DNA of 64,000 bases from an uncultured Lachnospiraceae bacterium (lineage in GTDB: Bacteria > Bacillota > Clostridia > Lachnospirales > Lachnospiraceae): positions 1 to 64,000 of the forward strand of contig CAOKWI010000008.1 of assembly GCA_948473115.1 (NCBI GenBank), given 5' to 3'. Shown here piece after piece: positions 29,993 through 38,445 of this stretch. The notes under the pieces were generated by a model, which did not search any database, was not told the origin of the DNA, and saw nothing but the letters and a program-made list of their open reading frames with translations. Every line of letters begins with the position of its first letter. The stretch's first letter is position 1. The position numbers and the translations under genes were made by a program.

Positions 29993-30262
29993 ATGAATAA
30001 GCTTGAGAACCTGATGGATATCGCGAGACTGAACGATCTGCTTAAAAAGAAAGAGGAAGAAGAGAAGAAAAGTAATACAGTGATATGTGTGCTGGCAGTG
30101 ATCGGCGTGATTGCTGCGGTTGCGGCAATTGCATATGCAGTGTACCGTTACTTTACCCCTGATTATCTGGAGGACTTTGACGACGAGTTTGAGGATGATT
30201 TTGAAGACGAGGAAATGGAAGAGGATGAGGATGATTTCTTCGTTGACGAGGGAGAAAAATAA
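29993..30262 (+). CDS. Small single-TM protein with highly acidic C-terminal tail
   Basis: TM VICVLAVIGVIAAVAAIAYAVY then DFDDEFEDDFEDEEMEEDEDDFF. Confidence 0.7.
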   Translation: MNKLENLMDIARLNDLLKKKEEEEKKSNTVICVLAVIGVIAAVAAIAYAVYRYFTPDYLEDFDDEFEDDFEDEEMEEDEDDFFVDEGEK

Positions 30263-30267
30263 ATAAC

Positions 30268-31950
30268 ATGAAAAAAGGCCAGGTATGTGAAGGTATTGTC
30301 GAGAGGGTAGATTTCCCCAACAAAGGCGTGGTTCGGACAGGGGAGGACATCGTTATCGTAAAGAACAGCCTGCCCGGCCAGAAGATCAAGCTTAGTGTGA
30401 ATAAAGTAAGAAAAGGGAAGGCGGAAGGCCGCTTGCTGGAGGTGATGGAACAGTCACCTCTGGAAACAGGCTCTCCGTGTTCCCATTTTGGCGTGTGTGG
30501 GGGATGTACCTACTTGTCGCTGCCCTACGGGGAACAACTGCGGATCAAGGAAGCCCAGGTCAGGAAGCTGCTGGACGGCGTACTGGCAGGGCAGGAACAG
30601 GACTGGCTGTGGGAAGGGATCAAGGGCAGTCCCAAAGCCTATGGGTACCGCAATAAAATGGAGTTTTCCTTTGGGGATGAGTATAAAGACGGACCTCTTG
30701 CGCTGGGGATGCATAGGAGAGGCAGCTTTTATGATGTAGTGAACGTGGAGGACTGTGCCATAGTGGATGAGGATTACCGCCTGATCATTAGGGCGGTAAG
30801 GGAATATTTTGCGGAGCAGAAAGTGCGCTATTTCCACAGGCTGCGCCATGCGGGATATCTGCGGCATCTGCTTGTACGGAAAGCATCCGGCACAGGGGAG
30901 ATCCTTGTGGCGCTGGTGACCACATCCCAACAGCCATGGACGGAGGAGACCGCTGCCGGTCAGGAATTGATTTTGTCTGAGATGGCTGGATTGGAGAAAA
31001 TCGGACCGGGGATGGATCAACCGGAGACGGATGAGCTGGGGATGGATCAACCGGAGACGGATGAGTTGGGGATGGATCAACCGGAGACGGATGAGTTGGG
31101 GATGGATCAATCGGAGACGGACGAGCTGGGGATGGATCAACCGGAGATGACGGGACAAAATATGGTTGGACTGGCGGAGACTGCGTGCGGGGAAGCGGAG
31201 CTGCTGGAAGGCTTCAGGACGCTGCTTCTCTCCCTGGAGCAGGAGGGCAGGCTTCAAGGGCGGTTTGCTGGCATTTTACATATTGTCAACAATTCCCTGT
31301 CGGATGTGGTGCAGAGCGACAGGACGGAAGTACTTTATGGAAAAGAATATTTTTATGAGGAATTGCTGGGGCTTCGTTTTAAAATTTCCACCTTCTCCTT
31401 TTTCCAGACGAACTCTTACTGCGCTGAGGTACTCTATGAGACGGCGAGGGAATATGTGGGGGAGCTGGGCAGCGGCAGACCGGACGGGAAGCCGGATAAA
31501 ACGGTGTTTGACCTGTACAGCGGCACCGGGACCATCGCCCAGCTGATGGCTTCCTCGGCCGGGAAGGTAGTGGGCGTGGAAATCGTGGAGGAAGCGGTGG
31601 AGGCCGCCAGGAGAAATGCCTGTGAAAATGGGATTTCCAACTGTGAGTTCATAGCGGGGGACGTGCTGAAAGTGCTGGATGAACTGGAAGAGAAACCGGA
31701 TCTGATCGTTCTGGATCCGCCCCGTGACGGCATTCATCCCAAGGCGCTGCCAAAGATCATTTCCTATGGGGTGGAGCGGATCGTCTACATATCCTGTAAG
31801 CCTACCAGTCTTGCCAGGGATCTGGAAATGTTTCTGCAAAGCGGGTATGCTGTGGAAAAAGCTGTCGCCGTGGATCAGTTCCCGTGGACGGCGAATGTAG
31901 AGGTGGTTGTAATGCTTTCCCACAAAAACCAGACAGCCATATTAACGTGA
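30268..31950 (+). CDS. rlmD: 23S rRNA (uracil-5-)-methyltransferase RlmD/RumA family
   Basis: CSHFGVCGGC Fe-S motif, KPDKTVFDLYSGTGTIAQLMA, VLDPPRDGIHPKAL, IVYISCKPTSLARDL. Confidence 0.94.
   Translation: MKKGQVCEGIVERVDFPNKGVVRTGEDIVIVKNSLPGQKIKLSVNKVRKGKAEGRLLEVMEQSPLETGSPCSHFGVCGGCTYLSLPYGEQLRIKEAQVRKLLDGVLAGQEQDWLWEGIKGSPKAYGYRNKMEFSFGDEYKDGPLALGMHRRGSFYDVVNVEDCAIVDEDYRLIIRAVREYFAEQKVRYFHRLRHAGYLRHLLVRKASGTGEILVALVTTSQQPWTEETAAGQELILSEMAGLEKIGPGMDQPETDELGMDQPETDELGMDQPETDELGMDQSETDELGMDQPEMTGQNMVGLAETACGEAELLEGFRTLLLSLEQEGRLQGRFAGILHIVNNSLSDVVQSDRTEVLYGKEYFYEELLGLRFKISTFSFFQTNSYCAEVLYETAREYVGELGSGRPDGKPDKTVFDLYSGTGTIAQLMASSAGKVVGVEIVEEAVEAARRNACENGISNCEFIAGDVLKVLDELEEKPDLIVLDPPRDGIHPKALPKIISYGVERIVYISCKPTSLARDLEMFLQSGYAVEKAVAVDQFPWTANVEVVVMLSHKNQTAILT
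31008..31147 (+). repeat. 30-bp in-frame tandem repeat (GMDQPETDEL)n inside rlmD
   Basis: gggatggatcaaccggagacggatgagctg, 4 full units plus a partial fifth. Confidence 0.95.
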
Positions 31951-32085
31951 AGCTTGCATTTGGAGAAGGCGCAGGGATCTGCGGATAGGAAAATGTAATA
32001 TCATTCAATCTAATCTGGCTGAAAGGAACTCAGAAATATATTCAGAAGTGATATGAGGCAGAATTGTACAAAAGATGGTGGGAAA

Positions 32086-32967
32086 ATGGGCATACAGGAA
32101 TATTTAGGTGATCTGTTAAATAATCAGTTAAGAGATATAAAATACAGGTATAGAGAACAAATAGTAAATGACATTAAAAACAGAATGTGTGCTCTTTTGG
32201 CCGGATGGGATCAGGAAGACTTTAGGAGAACAGTTCTGTTTGTGACGGATGAAGAAGCCTTGTTTTATGAACCGGCGGTGGAAGATGATGTGAGGAGATT
32301 CGTTGTAGCGACAATTCGAAACAGTATGCTTGAGGTAGCCGCAAGCATTAATTGCACTCAGTTTAAGCTGCAGGAGCCTTTATCAGATGAAAAGATAAAA
32401 AGTATAACAACAAATGCAATTTGCTATTTTGGCAAATGCAAATTTGAAAGCTTGCAGAGCGAGGCAAAAGGTTTGAAGCATGTGGATGTATATGGAGAAG
32501 CAATTCAAAAATATCCATTGGCATGGAGGGTGCTAAAAAGAGCAGCACTGGCAAGAGATACAGTAGACAAGTTTGAAAAATTGTATGAAGCGGATTTAGA
32601 AAATGTGGAGGAGGAATCTATTGAGAATAAATTCAAAAAGGTAATTGGTGATGGATATTGTTTGGAGTTTGATGATTATTTAAAAGAAGAATTAGGAAAT
32701 GTAATTTCGGGCAGGGTAGATATCTTTTATGTAGATTGCTTTAAAGGGCTGTCAAGGAACTTTGAAAAAGTCTTACATGTACTTCAAATTATTTTGCAAA
32801 ATGGAAAGGCTTTTGTGACCTGCAATTATTATATCAGCGATGGACACATAGAGAAGCGAAGAAGAATTTTAAGAGCATGCCATTGTCAAAAAGAAATGTT
32901 TGACAATGTGAGAAACCTGAACGGTTTACCGGCATTTTTTAAAGATGTGTTAAGAGAAATGGTATGA
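32086..32967 (+). CDS. Hypothetical protein in an AT-rich patch
   Basis: ~294-aa ORF, no family recognised. Confidence 0.65.
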   Translation: MGIQEYLGDLLNNQLRDIKYRYREQIVNDIKNRMCALLAGWDQEDFRRTVLFVTDEEALFYEPAVEDDVRRFVVATIRNSMLEVAASINCTQFKLQEPLSDEKIKSITTNAICYFGKCKFESLQSEAKGLKHVDVYGEAIQKYPLAWRVLKRAALARDTVDKFEKLYEADLENVEEESIENKFKKVIGDGYCLEFDDYLKEELGNVISGRVDIFYVDCFKGLSRNFEKVLHVLQIILQNGKAFVTCNYYISDGHIEKRRRILRACHCQKEMFDNVRNLNGLPAFFKDVLREMV

Positions 32968-33128
32968 GGTGCCGTTTAAATAATTGGATTAGCAGGGTGA
33001 GGCCGGTCAAAGCAAACCCATTGCAGCGGGAGGAAAAGATTGAAAATTGAAATTTTCAATTTACGAGTTTGTGCAGCGGGCAGCACAAACATCGGTACAT
33101 TAGCTGCTCGCAGAAGGGAGCTCGCAGC

Positions 33129-33995
33129 ATGAGCACAAATACGCGGGAACTTGGAATGCCTACATTGATTGAAAATGAAACGCTGGGAGACAATATTGCT
33201 CTTTGCAGGGAATTGGGCTTGTCCTTTATTGAGCTGAACATGAATTTCCCGGAGTATCAGATTGATAAGATCGAGGACACGGAGCTGCTTTATAGAAGAG
33301 CGGACGAAGCAGGTATTTATTATACGATCCATCTGGACGAAAATATGAATATTGCGGATTTTAACCCATTAGTCAGGGAAGCCTATCTGGAAACTGTAAG
33401 GCGGACGATAGAGGTGGCAAAACATTTTGTGGAGCTCAAGGACAAATATGGCTGCAAAGAACAGCCGGTGACGATAAACATGCATATGCATCACGGAATA
33501 TTCCTTACATTGCCGGACAGGAAGGTTCAAATGTATGAGAGGAATTTTGCGGAATACCTGGCATCTTTTCAATATTTCATAAAGTCTTGCGAAGAGTGGA
33601 TAGGAGGTTCTGACATTCAGATCGGGATAGAGAATACGGACGGATTTCGTGAATACGAAAAAAGAGCCATAGAATCCATGCTTGAAAGCGAACATTTTAT
33701 ATTGACCTGGGATGTTGGACACTCAAAAGCGACAAAGGAAGCTGACGTGCCTTTCCTTCTTTCCCACAGGGATAAGCTGAAGCATTTTCATATTCATGAC
33801 GGCAGAGAGGATCCTCCCAGATGTCATTTGGCGTTGGGAGATGGGAAGATCGACCTGACAGGGCGGTTAGAGATGGCAGGAGAGTGTAATGCGAGATGCG
33901 TGATAGAGACCAAAACGATAGAGGCATTAAAAAAATCTGTGGAATGGCTTGACAGGCATTTCTATAAGGGTAATCCTGTGATCTCAGGGAGCTGA
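33129..33995 (+). CDS. Sugar phosphate isomerase/epimerase (xylose isomerase-like TIM barrel)
   Basis: LGMPTLIENETLGDNIALCRELGLSFIELNMNFPEYQ, FILTWDVGHSKAT, KHFHIHDG...HLALGDGKIDL. Confidence 0.87.
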   Translation: MSTNTRELGMPTLIENETLGDNIALCRELGLSFIELNMNFPEYQIDKIEDTELLYRRADEAGIYYTIHLDENMNIADFNPLVREAYLETVRRTIEVAKHFVELKDKYGCKEQPVTINMHMHHGIFLTLPDRKVQMYERNFAEYLASFQYFIKSCEEWIGGSDIQIGIENTDGFREYEKRAIESMLESEHFILTWDVGHSKATKEADVPFLLSHRDKLKHFHIHDGREDPPRCHLALGDGKIDLTGRLEMAGECNARCVIETKTIEALKKSVEWLDRHFYKGNPVISGS

Positions 33996-34025
33996 AACGC
34001 TTTGATCATCCAAAAGGAGAGCAGT

Positions 34026-35501
34026 ATGATATATGAGAGCAGTATGGCGTATGAAAGTAATATGACATATGATATCATTATAATAGGCGCCGGGGTTTCC
34101 GGTGCTGCCATAGCCCGTGCATTGTCCCGCTATCAGGCAAACATATGTGTGATCGAGAAGGAGGAGGATGTCTGCTACGGCACATCCAAGGCAAACAGCG
34201 CCATTGTGCACGCCGGTTATGACGCCGTTCCCGGTTCTCTCAAAGCAAGGCTGAACGTGCGCGGCAGCCGGATGATGGGCAGGCTTGCGGAGGAACTGGA
34301 TATTCCTTTTCGGCGAAACGGTTCCCTTGTCGTGTGCAGGGATAAAGAGGAATTTCCGGAACTGCAGAAGCTCTATGAGAGAGGCGTGGCCAACGGGGTA
34401 GAGGAACTGCGCATCTTAGGCAGGGAAGAGACCCTTGCCATGGAGCCCAATGTGACGGATGATGTATTTGCCGCCCTGTATGCGCCCACCGCGGGGATTG
34501 TGTGTCCGTTTGAATTAAATATCGCCCTGGCGGAAAATGCCTGTGAAAACGGAGTGGAATTCAGATTTAATGAAGAAGTGAAGGATATCGTCAGATCCGG
34601 TCAGTGCTATGAATTGCATACCGGCCGGGGAACCGTCAGAACGAAATATGTGATCAATGCCGCCGGAGTATACGCGGATGTGATCCATAACATGGTGAGC
34701 CGGAGGAAGCTTCACATTACGCCCCGGCGGGGAGATTACTGCCTTCTGGACAGAGCCGCAGGCAGCCATGTGGGAAGAACCATCTTCGCGCTGCCCGGCA
34801 AATTGGGGAAGGGTATTCTGGTTACGCCTACGATACATGGCAACCTTCTGATCGGCCCTACCGCAATGGAAGTGGAAGACAGGGAAGGCACCAACACCAC
34901 CAGGGAGGGACTGGATCAGGTGCTGGAGAAAGCTGGACTGAATGTGAAAGACATTCCTGTGAGGCAGGTGATCACTTCCTTTGCCGGACTCCGCGCCCAC
35001 GAAGACGGAGGCGATTTTATCATCGGGGAACCGGAGGACGCGGAAGGCTTTATGGACTGCGCCGGCATCGAATCGCCGGGGATCGCCAGCTGTCCGGCCA
35101 TCGGCGAAATGGCGGCACAGATCGTAAGGGACAAAATGGGCCTGCGGGAAAAGAGTGACTTTGTTTCCACAAGAAAAGGAATCCTGAAACCGGATGCGCT
35201 GACCAGGGAGGAGAGAAATGCGTTGATCCGGGAGATACCGGCATACGGGAATATTGTCTGCCGCTGTGAGATGATCACAGAAGGGGAGATCATTGACGCC
35301 ATCAGGCGACCTCTCGGGGCAAAGTCCCTTGACGGGATCAAGCGCAGGACGAGGGCGGGAATGGGAAGGTGTCAGGGAGGCTTCTGCTCGCCCAGGGTAA
35401 TGGAGATTCTGGCGAGGGAGTGCGGCATGAATCTGCAGGACGTTACGAAATCCGGTGGGAGATCACAGATTATTATGGGAATGAATAAGGATATGCTATG
35501 A
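34026..35501 (+). CDS. GlpA-like FAD-dependent oxidoreductase with C-terminal BFD-type [2Fe-2S] domain
   Basis: YDIIIIGAGVSGAAIARALSRYQANICVIEKEEDVCYGTSKANSAIVHAGYD; C-terminal VCRCEMITEGEIIDAIRRPLGAKSLDGIKRRTRAGMGRCQGGFC. Confidence 0.92.
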   Translation: MIYESSMAYESNMTYDIIIIGAGVSGAAIARALSRYQANICVIEKEEDVCYGTSKANSAIVHAGYDAVPGSLKARLNVRGSRMMGRLAEELDIPFRRNGSLVVCRDKEEFPELQKLYERGVANGVEELRILGREETLAMEPNVTDDVFAALYAPTAGIVCPFELNIALAENACENGVEFRFNEEVKDIVRSGQCYELHTGRGTVRTKYVINAAGVYADVIHNMVSRRKLHITPRRGDYCLLDRAAGSHVGRTIFALPGKLGKGILVTPTIHGNLLIGPTAMEVEDREGTNTTREGLDQVLEKAGLNVKDIPVRQVITSFAGLRAHEDGGDFIIGEPEDAEGFMDCAGIESPGIASCPAIGEMAAQIVRDKMGLREKSDFVSTRKGILKPDALTREERNALIREIPAYGNIVCRCEMITEGEIIDAIRRPLGAKSLDGIKRRTRAGMGRCQGGFCSPRVMEILARECGMNLQDVTKSGGRSQIIMGMNKDML

Positions 35502-35545
35502 AAAAGGCGTAAATGGAAAATGCAGGATGGCAGGAGGCACAGGGT

Positions 35546-37048
35546 ATGGAAAAGTATGATATTGTCGTTATCGGCGGCGGCCCAGCAGGTCTTGCCGCGG
35601 CAATTTCCGCGAAGAGAAGCGGAATAGACAGTGTTTTGATCCTGGAACGGGACAGGGAGCTGGGCGGTATTTTGAACCAGTGTATCCACAATGGATTTGG
35701 GCTTCATACGTTTCAGGAGGAGCTGACGGGACCGGAGTATGCCCACCGCTTTATCCGGCAGGTGATGGAGCTGGGGATTGAATACAGGCTTGATACCATG
35801 GTCATGGATATCAGCCGTGAAAAATTGGTAATGGCAATGAACCGGAAAGATGGGCTCTTTGACATTCAGGCGAAAGCGGTGATCCTGGCAATGGGATGCA
35901 GGGAGAGGGCCAGGGGAGCATTAAACATACCGGGGTTTCGTCCGGCCGGTATCTACTCCGCGGGGACGGCGCAGAAGCTGGTCAATGTGGAGGGTTGTAT
36001 GCCGGGCAGAGAGGTCGTGATTCTCGGCTCTGGAGATATCGGGCTGATCATGGCAAGGAGAATGACGCTGGAAGGCGCAAGGGTTCAGGCGGTAGCCGAG
36101 CTGATGCCCTATTCCGGCGGGCTGAAAAGGAATATCGTGCAATGCCTGGAGGACTATGGAATTCCTCTGAAACTGAGCCATACAGTGATCGATATCAGGG
36201 GCAGAGAACGTCTGGAGGGTGTGACTCTGGCGGAGGTTGACGGGAGAGGCAGGCCGGTTCCCGGTACGGAAGAATTTTATTCCTGCGATACGCTTCTGCT
36301 GTCCGTCGGGCTCATACCGGAAAATGAACTTTCCGGCAAAATGGGCGTCGAGATGAATCCCGTCACTTCGGGGCCGAGGGTCAATGAGAGCCTTGAAACG
36401 AATATCGGAGGCGTGTTTGCCTGCGGCAATGTGCTCCATGTACATGATCTTGTCGATTTTGTGTCGGAGGAAGCGGGAGCGGCAGGGAGGAACGCGGCGG
36501 CCTATGTGAAGGAATACGCAGAAAACAGCGTGACAGGCAGTGCAAAAGACAGTGTAAAAGACGGCACGAAAGCCAGTACGAGAGACAACTGGAAAGACGG
36601 CACGAAAGCCGGTACGAGAGACAACTGGAAAGACAGTGTGGCAGGCAGCGCAGAAGACAGTGTGACAGGCAGTGTAGAAGACAGCGTGGGAGACAGCACA
36701 AAGGACAACAGGAGAGACGGCACGAAAGCCGGAACGAGCGAAAATGCGACAGGCAGAGCCGACCATCAGAGAGGACGGGAGATCAGGCTGCAGCCCGCTG
36801 AAGGCGTCAGGTACACCGTGCCGGAAAGGATCAATGTGTCGCGAATGGACGAAAAGCTGTCAGTGCGCTTCCGGGTGGGTAACGTATATAAAAACTGTTA
36901 TGTGAGCACTTATTTTGACCGGGAGAGAGTCAGCCGCAGAAAGCGTCAGGTGGTAGCTCCGGGAGAAATGGAAGAGGTGATACTGACCAGGGAACAGCTG
37001 CTGCAGTATCCGGATCTGGAAACCATATCGATCAAAGTGGAGGCATAA
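35546..37048 (+). CDS. NAD(P)/FAD-dependent oxidoreductase (second subunit of GlpA-like operon)
   Basis: MEKYDIVVIGGGPAGLAAAISAKRSGIDSVLILERDRELGGILNQCIHNGFG; VVILGSGDIGLIMARRMTLEGA. Confidence 0.92.
   Translation: MEKYDIVVIGGGPAGLAAAISAKRSGIDSVLILERDRELGGILNQCIHNGFGLHTFQEELTGPEYAHRFIRQVMELGIEYRLDTMVMDISREKLVMAMNRKDGLFDIQAKAVILAMGCRERARGALNIPGFRPAGIYSAGTAQKLVNVEGCMPGREVVILGSGDIGLIMARRMTLEGARVQAVAELMPYSGGLKRNIVQCLEDYGIPLKLSHTVIDIRGRERLEGVTLAEVDGRGRPVPGTEEFYSCDTLLLSVGLIPENELSGKMGVEMNPVTSGPRVNESLETNIGGVFACGNVLHVHDLVDFVSEEAGAAGRNAAAYVKEYAENSVTGSAKDSVKDGTKASTRDNWKDGTKAGTRDNWKDSVAGSAEDSVTGSVEDSVGDSTKDNRRDGTKAGTSENATGRADHQRGREIRLQPAEGVRYTVPERINVSRMDEKLSVRFRVGNVYKNCYVSTYFDRERVSRRKRQVVAPGEMEEVILTREQLLQYPDLETISIKVEA
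36521..36756 (+). repeat. In-frame degenerate repeat insertion (KDSVxGS / RDGTKAGT units)
   Basis: ENSVTGSAKDSVKDGTKASTRDNWKDGTKAGTRDNWKDSVAGSAEDSVTGSVEDSVGDSTKDNRRDGTKAGTSENATG. Confidence 0.9.
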
Positions 37049-37110
37049 TTTTCGGTATGTGATCCGAATGCTGGATTAGAGCGTGCCGGAGCACGCAGGG
37101 AGGTGTCGGC

Positions 37111-37485
37111 TTGAACACAAAAAATCTGACTTGCATCAATTGCCCCATGGGGTGCTCCCTCACTGTTGAAATGGAGGGAGACCAGGTGATCCGCGTCAGT
37201 GGAAATACCTGTAAACGGGGAGAGATATATGCACGCAAAGAGGTTACGGATCCGACCAGAATTGTGACTTCCACAGTGAAGGTCCTGCATGGCAATGCGG
37301 CCGTGATACCGGTAAAGACAAAGGAGGATATTCCCAAAGGAAAGATCTTTGATTGTGTAAAAGCATTAAAAAAGATACAGGTGGAGGCGCCTGTTCATAT
37401 CGGGGACGTGATTGCCGCCGATATTGCGGGTACGGGAGTGGATGTGATTGCCACAAAGAATGTGGAGCAGGGTGCGGACATATAA
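37111..37485 (+). CDS. DUF1667 domain-containing protein
   Basis: LTCINCPMGCSLTVEMEGDQVIRVSGNTCKRGEIYARKEVTDPTRIVTSTV; TTG start. Confidence 0.9.
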   Translation: MNTKNLTCINCPMGCSLTVEMEGDQVIRVSGNTCKRGEIYARKEVTDPTRIVTSTVKVLHGNAAVIPVKTKEDIPKGKIFDCVKALKKIQVEAPVHIGDVIAADIAGTGVDVIATKNVEQGADI

Positions 37486-37561
37486 GAGGGATCTGTGAAT
37501 CGGGTCAGAGACCCCGCCGCAGAAAATCAGAAATCGGCATGGCGGGAAGGCGTGAACTGTT

Positions 37562-38089
37562 ATGGGAATGGAAATAAAGATTTTAGACTGGATACAGGAT
37601 CTGCACGGGCCTGTGGGGGATGCATTCTGGCCGCTGGTCACAAGACTGGGGGATGGGGGGATCGTCTGGATCCTGCTGGCGGCTGTCCTGCTGATCCTTC
37701 CCAGGACAAGGAAGAGCGGGGTGGTGCTGGCCGCGGCGTTGTGCGTGGATTTGGTTTTATGCAACAGGATATTGAAGCCTGCAATCGCCCGGGTACGCCC
37801 CTTTGATGTCAATACCGCTGTCAGGCTTCTGATACCGAAACCGGGGGACTTTTCCTTTCCGTCCGGACATACGGCGGCCTCTTTTACCGCGGCCGCGGCG
37901 CTCTATTTCGCAGGGGAGAGGAAGCTGTGGAAACCGGCTCTGGCGCTGGCGTCCTTCATTGCTTTTTCCAGGCTGTATCTTTATGTGCACTATCCCACGG
38001 ATATCCTGGGAGGCATGGCGACGGGGGTCATTGCCGGGTTTATGGGTTTCGTCATTGTGAAGCTTTGCGGAAAGATTTTTGCCGATTGA
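37562..38089 (+). CDS. PAP2-family phosphatase
   Basis: KPAIARVRPF, FPSGHTAASF, SRLYLYVHYPTDILGG. Confidence 0.93.
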   Translation: MGMEIKILDWIQDLHGPVGDAFWPLVTRLGDGGIVWILLAAVLLILPRTRKSGVVLAAALCVDLVLCNRILKPAIARVRPFDVNTAVRLLIPKPGDFSFPSGHTAASFTAAAALYFAGERKLWKPALALASFIAFSRLYLYVHYPTDILGGMATGVIAGFMGFVIVKLCGKIFAD

Positions 38090-38215
38090 CTGTATGACAG
38101 TTCAGACAGCTCCATGAATTTGACTGTATGACAGTTCAGACAGCTCCATGGATTTGACTGTATGACAGTTCAGACAGCTCCATGAATTTGGCTGTGTGAC
38201 AGCTCAGACAGGACA
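38086..38215. repeat. 34-bp tandem repeat (~3.8 copies) starting at the PAP2 gene stop
   Basis: ttgactgtatgacagttcagacagctccatgaat starts at 38086, 38120, 38154 and 38188 (last unit diverged). Confidence 0.95.
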
Positions 38216-38445
38216 TTGAACTGTTACCTGACTGTTACACTGGCAACGCGGTTTTTTTGCCCAAAGTATTGACATAAATTTGCGTGAGGGGGATAATTGT
38301 GAAAGGATTTTGCGCCATTCCAGGCAGCCCGTAGGGGCGGGAGACTGCCCGCAGAGGGACGGAAAGCTGTCTGCGGGAACAGGAGGCGTGTGTTGCGGAG
38401 ACGGATTCCTGATATGCCTGAAAAGTACCGAGGAGGTATCTGTAA

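Noticed and set aside
30454-31257. 267-aa minus-strand ORF with LRLIHPQLI repeats
   Set aside because: Antisense shadow of rlmD and its 30-bp repeat.
36381-36766. Antisense Cys/Leu/Ser-rich ORFs opposite the FAD oxidoreductase insertion
   Set aside because: Produced by the in-frame repeats of the plus-strand gene; no start signals.
38086-38215. Second CRISPR array
   Set aside because: Head-to-tail 34-bp units with no unique spacers.
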